Of a stretch of DNA of 22,133 nt, positions 1 through 5,498 are shown piece after piece (the stretch's first letter is position 1; each line of letters begins with the position of its first letter). The notes below the pieces were generated by a model, which saw only the letters and a program-made list of their open reading frames with translations, made no database searches and was not told the DNA's origin. This DNA comes from Prevotella sp. CAG:1031 (GTDB lineage Bacteria > Bacteroidota > Bacteroidia > Bacteroidales > Muribaculaceae), in the NCBI GenBank assembly GCA_000431215.1, contig HF985610.1:1-22133 (forward strand). Direction: 5' to 3'. The position numbers were made by a program, and so were the translations under genes.

Positions 1-69
1 ACGCTCTTCCATGTAGTTACGGACAACATCCAAAACTGCGTTTGATGATTTAATTTCTTTGTTTGCCAT
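1..69 (-). CDS. Partial CDS, possibly PcfK-like conjugative-element protein
   Basis: Only the first 23 codons are inside the window; the gene runs off the left edge on the minus strand. The visible peptide begins MANKEIKSSNAVLDVVRNYM and continues EER. The run V-x-N-Y-M-E-E-R resembles the N-terminal part of PcfK-like proteins found in Bacteroidales conjugative transposons, but 23 residues are too few to assign a family firmly. The ATG at 67-69 lies 13 bases after the stop of the small membrane protein gene upstream, so the two probably form one leftward operon. The reading is open and starts cleanly, which supports a real gene; the family is a guess. Confidence 0.5.
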   Translation of the reverse strand, partial: MANKEIKSSNAVLDVVRNYMEER

Positions 70-82
70 AGTCGTATATATT

Positions 83-298
83 TTAGAATGTTAATACAAA
101 GTATATCATTGCGATAAGGGTCAGTATGCTGATGAGCCAACCGATACCTCTTATCATCGGTTTCACTACCACCCAAAGGACAATCCCGATTATCATTCCG
201 AGTATTATCCCCACCACCTTAGTCAGCCGTCTTAATGCGGTATGAGCTGGTGAAGGTGTGAAGCTCGTATTTCTAATATGTCGGTTATTCTGTGTCAT
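83..298 (-). CDS. Small two-helix membrane protein, 71 aa
   Basis: The protein has a basic, polar N-terminus (about residues 1-28, rich in Asn, Arg and Thr) followed by two hydrophobic segments: about 29-46 (VGIILGMIIGIVLWVVV) and 52-70 (IGWLISILTLIAMIYFVL). A short linker with K-P-M-I-R lies between them. It is therefore likely an inner-membrane hairpin with both ends in the cytoplasm. I do not recognise a family. It reads leftward into the partial gene at the window edge, 13 bases apart. Codons 1-7 of this gene coincide with one arm of a 20-bp perfect inverted repeat whose other arm lies at 576-595. No TAnnTTTG promoter is visible just upstream; a 155-base hairpin lies there instead. Context suggests a conjugative-element accessory gene. 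Confidence 0.55.
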   Translation of the reverse strand: MTQNNRHIRNTSFTPSPAHTALRRLTKVVGIILGMIIGIVLWVVVKPMIRGIGWLISILTLIAMIYFVLTF

Positions 299-595
299 AA
301 GGCGATATTTTTTTATTTGATTTTCCGCTTAATGCGTCTAATCACTGTTTGAAGTATGTTCGCTCGTTTACTATCCCTGCGTGACGGGGAAATAGCGGGC
401 TGTTCGCCGACGGCAGAAAAATACTACCCGTAGGGCTGGAGATTTTTCTGACAGGCGGCAAAAGAATAGCCCGTTCCCGGCACGTTATTCCATCACGAGC
501 GAATATGCTTTCCAATAGTTGATTACATTATGCTGAAATTACCCAATAAACATAGAGCCGAAGTGCCTCTTTGGAGACACAGAATAACCGACATA
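277..595. repeat. 20-bp perfect inverted repeat (arms 277-296 and 576-595)
   Basis: The right arm reads GACACAGAATAACCGACATA at 576-595, and its exact reverse complement is at 277-296. The left arm covers the first codons of the 71-aa membrane protein gene (its ATG ends at 296 on the minus strand). The right arm is preceded by GGA rather than AT, so it has no ATG, but it is still open in the same frame (T-Q-N-N-R-H). The arms enclose 279 bases, including a large hairpin. It could be a duplicated gene start or an invertible segment. Confidence 0.7.
354..508. other. Large imperfect hairpin, 155 nt
   Basis: Base pairing can be followed from outside in. Bases 354-367 pair with 495-508 (14 pairs, two of them G-U). 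Bases 380-383 pair with 481-484 and 396-401 with 468-473. Bases 406-409 pair with 456-459, and 414-422 with 442-450 (9 pairs). An apical CCC/GGG stem sits at 427-435. The interrupted but collinear arrangement looks like a folded RNA or a cruciform rather than a terminator, since no T-run follows on either strand. Confidence 0.6.
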
Positions 596-792
596 CGGAA
601 ATGATTTTTTCTAAAATCAGTCGAAGTGTTACCTACATGAAATTTGAAATGCCACACTCACGGAAAGGCGAATGTATGTGACTGAATCAGGAAATGGAGG
701 CTTGCCTAATGCACGGAGGCCGTCACGTTCTTTCGCATCGTGGAGTGCTGACAACGGAAGAGTGGCGCGACGGCTAAAAGAAACAAGCAATG

Positions 793-967
793 GAGCGGGC
801 GTTAGGAACACGGAGTTGCAGATAAGCAAGCGCAGGATTGGCGAGGCCCCGGCTCCGGCGTTCAGCAACTCGGTGTTTAGCCCGCTCTCAATCTCAAGTA
901 ATGCGGTCGGCGGTAGAGCAGCCTCCGGCAAACGCCGCTGACGGCATTGCCGTCTCCAAGCAATGCC
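793..967. other. Structured segment: 95-nt hairpin plus alternative small hairpins
   Basis: Bases 793-800 pair with 880-887 (GAGCGGGC with GCCCGCTC), 807-811 with 873-877, and 813-819 with 865-871, giving a long stem around a GC-rich interior. Further right, 926-929 pairs with 934-937. Bases 940-945 pair with 949-954 (GACGGC ATT GCCGTC). The overlapping stretch 943-949 can instead pair with 961-967 (GGCATTG with CAATGCC). The last two cannot form together, as in attenuators. No T-run marks it as a terminator. I can support the pairing but not a function. Confidence 0.5.
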
Positions 968-1068
968 TCGCTTTGCGACAATATTGCCCTGCCTTCGCAC
1001 CTCTCTGGAGTTTACATTGCTGAAAATCGCATCCGGATAAAGCATTGACCGGATTTAGCCTTGATTTT

Positions 1069-1100
1069 CTTGGAAACGCCAAAAATTATAGCTAATTTTG
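1069..1100 (+). promoter_or_regulatory. Bacteroidota-type promoter of the RloA/RloB module
   Basis: TAATTTTG at 1093-1100 matches the -7 consensus TAnnTTTG. CTTG at 1069-1072, 20 bases upstream, is one base off the -33 TTTG. Initiation would fall near 1107, leaving a leader of under 40 bases before the ATG at 1145. Confidence 0.55.
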
Positions 1101-1144
1101 CAGTCAGCCTGCAATATGGGCTTTAATTTTAGATATAATACGAA

Positions 1145-2344
1145 ATGATACGCGAATTCTGGACTGAAAACTACCTGTCAATTCGGGAACGCCAAACGAT
1201 GAACTTTGAGACGGACGGCGATGATGGAAACTGGATGAGTGCCGAAATCTCAAAAGGAGTTCATCTTGGCCGTGTGGGAATAATATTCGGAGCCAACGCT
1301 TCGGGTAAATCGAATATGCTCAAAGCGATGCAGAACGCTTTTGAACTTATGTTCATTGACCGTAAGGACCGAAATGAAAGGGTGCATTCTGAAATGCCTT
1401 TTGCTTTGACCAAGAATCAGCCGACAAAGATGTTCGTGTCTTTTTATGCCGACGGTATAAGATATGATTACATGATTTCATATCTCGGAAGCCATATCAT
1501 CAGGGAAGAATTGAATTACTATCCCAACAAAAGCAAGTCTCTGTTTTATGAACGCGAGTTTGTCGGCGAAGATAGACAATGCGAGATTAAATTTGGAACA
1601 AGCATCGGCATAAAGGCTAAGACGCTCCGGGTTTTGAAAGAGCATACTCTCAACAATCATTCGGTCCTCTCTACGTATGGAAAAGTGTCCTTGCAGGAAG
1701 ACGCATGTAAGATTGCGGCACTGTACAATTGGATTAAGTCCCATGTACATGGAGTCAGCAATGACGGTGGAAGCCTCGTCTCTCTTCTGAAGGAAGTAAG
1801 TCAGGATGAGAAAAAGAAAGAATTCTTCATACAGATGTTGAAAAAAGCTGATTTCAATATTTCAAATTTCAGCGTCATATCGGATGGTGTCGAAAATCAT
1901 GTGGAATTTGTAAATACATCAGATGAAGGCAACTTCATGTTGCCTCTCTCCACACAGTCTGCCGGAACAATTAAATATCTGGTTGATCTTAACTATCTGT
2001 ATAATGCCATAACCGGAGACCATATCTATATGCTTGACGAATTAGGCGAGGATTTGCATTATGATCTGCTTCTGTACTATATTCAGGTCTTCCTTGCTAA
2101 TTCGTGCCAATCGCAGTTGTTTTTCACAACACAGGAGATGACATTGCTTTCAGAAGATCAGTTTAATGAAAACCGTCAATCAGTGTGGTTCGTAGAGAAG
2201 TCATCTGAAACTGCGGCATCTGAATATACCCGCGCTGACAAACTCGGTCTCCGCAAGGAACACTCGCTCTACAATTCCTATCGTATCGGTCGATTTGGGT
2301 CAAAACCAATGTTGGGTTCACCGTTTGTCTTAAATCAGGAATGA
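1145..2344 (+). CDS. RloA/AbiLi-like AAA ATPase of a two-gene defence module
   Basis: This is a 399-aa ATP-binding protein of the SMC/OLD-like AAA_15/AAA_21 group. The N-terminus carries the typical L-S-I-R-E/D opening of these proteins. The Walker A motif GANASGKS lies at about 49-56. An ABC-type signature-like stretch (LSTQSAGT) is at about 269-276, Walker B (IYMLDE) at about 294-299, and a switch region FFTTQ at 326-330 where many relatives have TTH. The last 60 residues (WFVEK..., then Y-R-I-G-R-F-G) match the usual tail of AAA_21 defence ATPases. The RloB/TOPRIM gene starts 3 bases after its stop, the arrangement of RloAB and lactococcal AbiL abortive-infection pairs. By analogy the ATPase senses infection and controls the nuclease-like partner; that role is inferred. 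Confidence 0.75.
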   Translation: MIREFWTENYLSIRERQTMNFETDGDDGNWMSAEISKGVHLGRVGIIFGANASGKSNMLKAMQNAFELMFIDRKDRNERVHSEMPFALTKNQPTKMFVSFYADGIRYDYMISYLGSHIIREELNYYPNKSKSLFYEREFVGEDRQCEIKFGTSIGIKAKTLRVLKEHTLNNHSVLSTYGKVSLQEDACKIAALYNWIKSHVHGVSNDGGSLVSLLKEVSQDEKKKEFFIQMLKKADFNISNFSVISDGVENHVEFVNTSDEGNFMLPLSTQSAGTIKYLVDLNYLYNAITGDHIYMLDELGEDLHYDLLLYYIQVFLANSCQSQLFFTTQEMTLLSEDQFNENRQSVWFVEKSSETAASEYTRADKLGLRKEHSLYNSYRIGRFGSKPMLGSPFVLNQE

Positions 2345-2347
2345 GCC

Positions 2348-2962
2348 ATGCCAAAAATCAGGAAACAAACCACTGTGATTATCGGCGAAGGCCCTACGGA
2401 GTTCTTCTATCTCAATTCATTGAAGGATGAATTCCGCCAGTTACAGAGCATCAAGCCGGACACTCCGAAGAATACGAGCCTGCGTGAATTGGAACGCTCG
2501 ATTGAGTCTGCAATAGCAATGGGGTATGACAGAATTTTTTGTCTGATTGACATGGACAATAAGAAAAAAGACACGACAAGTTGGGCTTCATATTCTGAAT
2601 TGAAACGGAAATATCATGGCAAGAAGGTCCACAATGAGAAAAAAGGGCTCAATTATGAAGTCCGTTTCTTTGAGACTGACCGCTGCACCGAACTGTTCTT
2701 CCTTTATTATTTCAGATATACGGGACAAAACTATGTAGATTCAAAAAGCATAGAGGACGAGCTTTGCCGGATATGCGGCTACGAAAAAACTCAACGGTTT
2801 TTCAGGACACATCCATTGCATCAATATTTCCAGAAGAAAGGCGGAGATTGGGTAAAGGCGATTGAGAATGCTCTGAAATCGGAGAAATGCCTGATTGACG
2901 GAGAACGGGATTATACCTATTCCGAAATAGGCTCAATGTTCAAAGAATTGGGAATTGTCTGA
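2348..2962 (+). CDS. RloB/AbiLii-like TOPRIM-fold protein
   Basis: The protein is 204 aa, the normal size for RloB (PF13707). The first beta strand and acidic loop VIIGEGPTEFFYL (residues 10-22) provide the TOPRIM glutamate. FCLIDMDN (64-71) provides the D-x-D motif. FFETDRCTELFFLYYF (107-122) is the conserved RloB segment, usually written S-N-P-C-F-E-L-W-L-L-L-H-F, with Asp-Arg replacing Asn-Pro here. These features suggest a metal-dependent nuclease or phosphotransfer site acting with the upstream ATPase. It is co-transcribed with that ATPase (3-base gap). No RBS of note is seen. The alternative is a PARIS AriB-type (DUF4435) effector, but the C-terminal E-L-x-F-L-x-Y-F motif and the length fit RloB better. 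Anti-phage activity is inferred from the family, not from this sequence. Confidence 0.7.
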   Translation: MPKIRKQTTVIIGEGPTEFFYLNSLKDEFRQLQSIKPDTPKNTSLRELERSIESAIAMGYDRIFCLIDMDNKKKDTTSWASYSELKRKYHGKKVHNEKKGLNYEVRFFETDRCTELFFLYYFRYTGQNYVDSKSIEDELCRICGYEKTQRFFRTHPLHQYFQKKGGDWVKAIENALKSEKCLIDGERDYTYSEIGSMFKELGIV

Positions 2963-3112
2963 TTATGTCAATATAGTATGAAGTATGTTCCATCACAGCA
3001 CAACGAGAAACAAGCATAGCTATCACAATAACTTAATTTAGGCAATAAGCGGGTTCTATTGCCGAAATTAAGGAGGAGCGTGTTATTCCGAATTAATTCA
3101 TAAACCTTGCAG

Positions 3113-3149
3113 TGTTCAATGACATTGAACATCCAGCAATAATTGAACA
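3113..3149. promoter_or_regulatory. Operator-like palindrome plus extra half-site
   Basis: TGTTCAATGACATTGAACA at 3113-3131 is a perfect 19-bp palindrome with one central base. A third copy of the half-site ATTGAACA lies at 3142-3149, 18 bases after the second one at 3124-3131. It lies about 155 bases upstream of the winged-helix antitoxin-like gene, so autoregulation is possible; the distance is rather large for that. Confidence 0.4.
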
Positions 3150-3280
3150 AAAAATGATAAGCAATCAGGAAATTCAATAGGGCCGTTGTTACGTTGGGCA
3201 CATGTCTTTACCGCGTGAACAAGGTGTATTATAATTAGGATTGATGTAAAATGTGTCCCTGTTAAAAAAATGAATCCTGA

Positions 3281-3288
3281 TATATTTG
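3281..3288 (+). promoter_or_regulatory. -7 promoter element for the antitoxin-like gene
   Basis: TATATTTG matches TAnnTTTG and is followed by CA. It sits 16 bases before the ATG at 3305, so the transcript would be nearly leaderless. No good -33 TTTG is seen at the expected distance. Confidence 0.45.
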
Positions 3289-3304
3289 CAAAATTGCGGA
3301 GAAC

Positions 3305-4234
3305 ATGAAGGAGATAACAATCGCCGGACAGCGGATAGTGCTTAAAGAGCTATCCATTCAAGACCAAAAAGGTCTGTGGCTTGAACTCATTGCAAATTTC
3401 AATATGATGCAGTTTGAGTTCAATGGGCAGGTTATGCTTTTGCTTGTGGCCAAAGGTGAAATTGATTATACCAATGTGCAGCGTCGTAAGATTTCGGAAA
3501 GAATTGAAAGCGTCAAGCATATACCTGCGGTATTCTACTTTGACAATCTATTGACTTATGAGCGTGACCGGTTGGTGGAGCAGGGAGTGTATTTTGTCGT
3601 AGCCGATAAATTTGCATTTGTACCTACCTTGATTATCAACAGGCTGTCAACAAAAAGCGAGATTAAGGAATTGTTTTATCCGTCAACACAATATATTCTT
3701 CTTTATCATCTACAGATTGAGAGCCTTGACGGATTGTCACTTAAAGAGTTGGAGGATAAAGTGCCTTATAAATATAAGACCATCGCCAAATCCATAAAGC
3801 AACTTGAAGCATTGGGATTGGTTAGTCTGCAAGGCAGCAGGAATAAGAAACTTGTGTTTGAACTGTCTGGAAAAGAACTTTGGAATAAGGCATCAACCAA
3901 TCTGATTGATCCAATCAAAAGCATAGAATACACATCAGAGGTTTTTCCCGAAGGAGATATTGGTGGAATCTCAGCCCTGTCGCATTACTCAATGCTTGCC
4001 CCGGAGGATGTCCCGACAAGAGTTTTGACTGCGGAGTGGGTGCGTGAACATAAAGCGTCCATACCCGAATTGCACTCTTTTGAGTACATCCAGCGCATCG
4101 AGATATGGAAGTATCCACCGTTAGAGACTTCCGGATATGTGGATAAACTGTCATTATATCTGACATTGAAAGATGATAATGACCCGCGGGTTGAGAAAGA
4201 AATTGAAATAATGATGAACGAAATAAAATGGTAG
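3305..4234 (+). CDS. Winged-helix antitoxin-like protein (AbiEi-like role), 309 aa
   Basis: Residues about 135-195 form a winged-helix/MarR-like region (QYILLYHLQIESLDGLSLKE, then a helix-turn-helix ending in K-S-I-K-Q-L-E-A-L-G-L-V and a wing of S-R-N-K-K-L-V-F-E-L). The N-terminal 130 residues are an alpha/beta region of unknown fold. The C-terminal part has S-L-Y-L-T-L near the end. In Bacteroidales such proteins are commonly encoded directly before a nucleotidyltransferase of the AbiEii/AbiGii toxin family, and the truncated toxin gene here overlaps this stop codon by 7 bases. It is therefore probably the antitoxin or DNA-binding half of a type IV-like toxin-antitoxin pair. The gene itself appears intact; its partner is not. 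The exact family is uncertain. Confidence 0.6.
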   Translation: MKEITIAGQRIVLKELSIQDQKGLWLELIANFNMMQFEFNGQVMLLLVAKGEIDYTNVQRRKISERIESVKHIPAVFYFDNLLTYERDRLVEQGVYFVVADKFAFVPTLIINRLSTKSEIKELFYPSTQYILLYHLQIESLDGLSLKELEDKVPYKYKTIAKSIKQLEALGLVSLQGSRNKKLVFELSGKELWNKASTNLIDPIKSIEYTSEVFPEGDIGGISALSHYSMLAPEDVPTRVLTAEWVREHKASIPELHSFEYIQRIEIWKYPPLETSGYVDKLSLYLTLKDDNDPRVEKEIEIMMNEIKW

Positions 4235-4380
4235 GAGGACTTGAAAAATTCAGGGAAGCGTTTGCCGACTACTCTGACAACTTTGTGATTATCGGAGGCA
4301 CAGCCTGCGATGAAGTCCTTTCCGAACATCCCTCAAACGAGCACAGAGATTTCAAGAGAGACAAGATAATTGAGATTTGA
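4228..4380 (+). pseudogene. Truncated AbiEii-like nucleotidyltransferase toxin
   Basis: Starting at the ATG that overlaps the preceding stop, 50 codons are open. GLEKFREAFADYSDNFVIIG and the following GTACD match the N-terminus of Bacteroidales AbiEii/AbiGii-type nucleotidyltransferases (G-G-T-A-C-D helix start). Intact relatives continue with F-R-x-T-K-D-I-D and carry the catalytic acidic residues there. Here the sequence becomes H-R-D-F-K-R-D-K-I-I-E-I and stops, and nothing recognisable of the remaining 200 or so residues follows. The catalytic core is thus absent and the toxin should be inactive. A short real protein of new function is possible but less likely. Confidence 0.6.
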
Positions 4381-4625
4381 CAGCAGCATAAAGGCTAATA
4401 TGCTGATTACGATTGCAGAAACTTTAACATTTAGGATAGCGTGTACATCGCGGAAAATGATTAAATTTGCACTATCGGATGAAAAATGCCGAAGAACATT
4501 GAAACACTGTCGTGTGCGTAACGTGTACACCACAGGAAGAGCAATGTCAACAACTTGATTATCAATGCAAAGCATAAGATTCGCCAACCCCAGGCGGATC
4601 ACAAGGAAGTTCGGACTTCCACCGC

Positions 4626-4667
4626 AAAACGCTGAAAATCACTTGATTTTTAGCGTTTTTCTTTTTT
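4626..4667 (+). terminator. Strong rho-independent terminator
   Basis: Bases 4626-4640 pair with 4645-4659 (15 pairs, one G-T wobble) around a 4-base ACTT loop. The right arm runs into TTTTTCTTTTTT. It would stop rightward transcription from the toxin-antitoxin remnant. Confidence 0.8.
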
Positions 4668-4714
4668 ACCTACCCGGCAGAATACTGCGGTTTTCGGCAC
4701 GCAAGCGTGAGTAA

Positions 4715-4776
4715 ATCGTGAGTCCTCACGATCATGAGCCAAATGACTCACAATTGCCGAAGTCAGTGAGTGAGTC
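4715..4776. repeat. Cluster of GTGAG/CTCAC inverted repeats, possible operators
   Basis: ATCGTGAG TC CTCACGAT at 4715-4732 is a perfect 8-bp inverted repeat with a 2-base spacer. GACTCAC (4745-4751) is repeated inverted as GTGAGTC (4770-4776). An additional CGTGAGT is at 4706-4712. The regular reuse of one half-site suggests binding by a dimeric regulator, but no regulator gene sits beside it now. Confidence 0.45.
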
Positions 4777-4857
4777 CATGTAGATACCTACAAGACAGTA
4801 TAGTTGCGTTTCGCTCACCTTATTTTGAGCCTTGAGGATGTTGTAGACTCCTTAGGA

Positions 4858-5034
4858 ATGAACGTTACCGACACAGTATGTGTTAATATGTTGATGAATG
4901 AAACGTTAGAAAAAGACATAGAAAAGGCTCTTCGCAAGAATAACCGTAGGCGTCTTATTCCTGAACCTCTTCATCGGCGCATTGGTCGTGACAATGCGCA
5001 ACAGGAGAATAATACGCAGACACTCAGATTATAA
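4858..5034 (+). CDS. Doubtful short ORF, 58 aa, or fragment of a lost gene
   Basis: The frame from the ATG at 4858 gives a charged peptide with a helical-looking stretch (MNETLEKDIEKALRKNNRRR) followed by L-I-P-E-P-L-H-R-R-I-G-R-D. It is open upstream to a TTG at 4804. Composition is more protein-like than in the other small frames nearby, but I recognise no family, see no promoter or RBS, and the region is otherwise debris. It may be a remnant. Confidence 0.25.
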   Translation: MNVTDTVCVNMLMNETLEKDIEKALRKNNRRRLIPEPLHRRIGRDNAQQENNTQTLRL

Positions 5035-5093
5035 ACAGATTGAATGATGATGTCTTACTGAACAAAGACCTGTTTGAGTTGGTTTTAATAACG

Positions 5094-5109
5094 GTGACCG
5101 TATTGTCAC
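5094..5109 (+). promoter_or_regulatory. CRP/FNR-family (HcpR-like) operator before cupin-hcp
   Basis: GTGAC CGTATT GTCAC is a perfect 5-bp inverted repeat with a 6-base spacer, and a further C/G pair lies one position out (5092/5111). This geometry is that of CRP/FNR family sites (TGTGA-N6-TCACA). HcpR, a member of that family, is known to control hcp in many anaerobes. It lies 28 bases before the cupin ATG, close to where RNA polymerase would sit. Assignment to HcpR is inferred; no regulator gene is in the window. Confidence 0.5.
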
Positions 5110-5136
5110 TGAAACTTATAAAAATGATGATATACT

Positions 5137-5466
5137 ATGTTGAATACAGATTACAAGTTCGGAGAGGTACACTGTATCGCCGATCAGATTGAAACAGGAA
5201 GTGACAAGGTTCACTTCAAACCAATTTTCAGTAACGAAAACTGTGGAGTTGTGCTCGTTGCGTTCAAAGCCGGACAGAAGCTTGACACACATGTGGCTCC
5301 CGCAGAGCTAATGGTGAATGTGCTTGAAGGTGAAATCGAATTCACAGTGCTCGATAAGCCCCACATTCTCAAAGCCGGTGAATTCATGCTTGTGGGGGCT
5401 GAGGTTGCTCACAGTGTGCTTGCAAAGGCAGATTCCAAGATGATGCTTGTAAAGGTAAAACCGTAG
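5137..5466 (+). CDS. Small cupin-domain protein, 109 aa
   Basis: A single-domain cupin_2 protein. The first cupin motif is incomplete: H52 and E57 are present (T-H-V-A-P-A-E), but the second histidine of the usual H-x-H is alanine. The second motif supplies G81 and H92 (A-G-E-F-M-L-V-G-A-E-V-A-H). A three-ligand metal site (H52, E57, H92) is therefore possible. A short Gly-rich turn V-L-E-G-E-I-E-F separates the motifs. It sits 32 bases before hcp, behind a palindromic operator, so the two are very probably one operon. Its biochemical role is unknown; the pairing with Hcp hints at a part in nitrosative-stress or redox metabolism. The fold call is secure, the function is not. Confidence 0.8.
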   Translation: MLNTDYKFGEVHCIADQIETGSDKVHFKPIFSNENCGVVLVAFKAGQKLDTHVAPAELMVNVLEGEIEFTVLDKPHILKAGEFMLVGAEVAHSVLAKADSKMMLVKVKP

Positions 5467-5498
5467 TTATAATAATCAAGACTTAAAACCAAATATAT

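Larger units (their letters stand above)
299..1144. other. 846-base intergenic region rich in inverted repeats, no convincing gene
   Basis: Open frames exist on both strands here (for example 672-941 plus and 629-1045 minus), but they overlap one another and give low-complexity Arg/Ser/Ala-rich peptides without recognisable domains, so I do not call them. What the stretch does show is secondary structure: a hairpin at 354-508, another at 793-887, mutually exclusive small hairpins at 940-967, and the right arm of the 20-bp repeat. The last 80 bases hold the promoter of the defence genes. Such structured stretches are plausible as an untranslated RNA or a transfer origin of a conjugative element; neither is shown. 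Confidence 0.6.
2963..3304. other. 342-base intergenic region with hairpin and palindromic half-sites
   Basis: No convincing gene. A 77-codon minus frame (2968-3201) has no domain and looks accidental. Bases 3032-3039 and 3041-3047 pair with 3065-3072 and 3057-3063 (15 pairs, one mismatch between the two blocks, 9-base loop). This may end or stabilise the transcript of the upstream defence genes, although no T-run follows. The palindrome at 3113-3131 and the promoter at 3281 are listed separately. Confidence 0.6.
4381..5136. other. 756-base gene-poor region between the TA remnant and the Hcp locus
   Basis: No well-supported gene. Small frames occur on both strands (4333-4602 minus, 4370-4558 plus) without domains. 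The region does hold a strong rightward terminator (4626-4667), preceded by a compact hairpin with a 4-base loop (4607-4622, GGAAGT/ACTTCC). It also has a cluster of GTGAG/CTCAC half-sites (4715-4776), a doubtful short coding frame (4858-5034) and the operator of the cupin-hcp unit. It has the look of a junction where mobile DNA has been gained and lost. Confidence 0.5.

Noticed and set aside
629..1045. Overlapping frames on both strands (672-941 plus, 629-1045 minus, 838-1023 plus) as protein genes
   Set aside because: They overlap on opposite strands, are rich in Arg/Ser/Ala and lack domains; the underlying DNA is dominated by inverted repeats, which explains the sequence better.
1145..2962. 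PARIS (AriA/AriB) instead of RloA/RloB
   Set aside because: Gene layout is similar, but the second protein has the RloB-like E-L-x-F-L-x-Y-F segment and length; a database search would settle it.
4600..4630. Possible tRNA 3' end or integration site in the hairpin before the terminator
   Set aside because: The stem-loop is not a T-arm: the loop length is wrong, there is no TTCRANN loop, and no acceptor or anticodon arms can be drawn.
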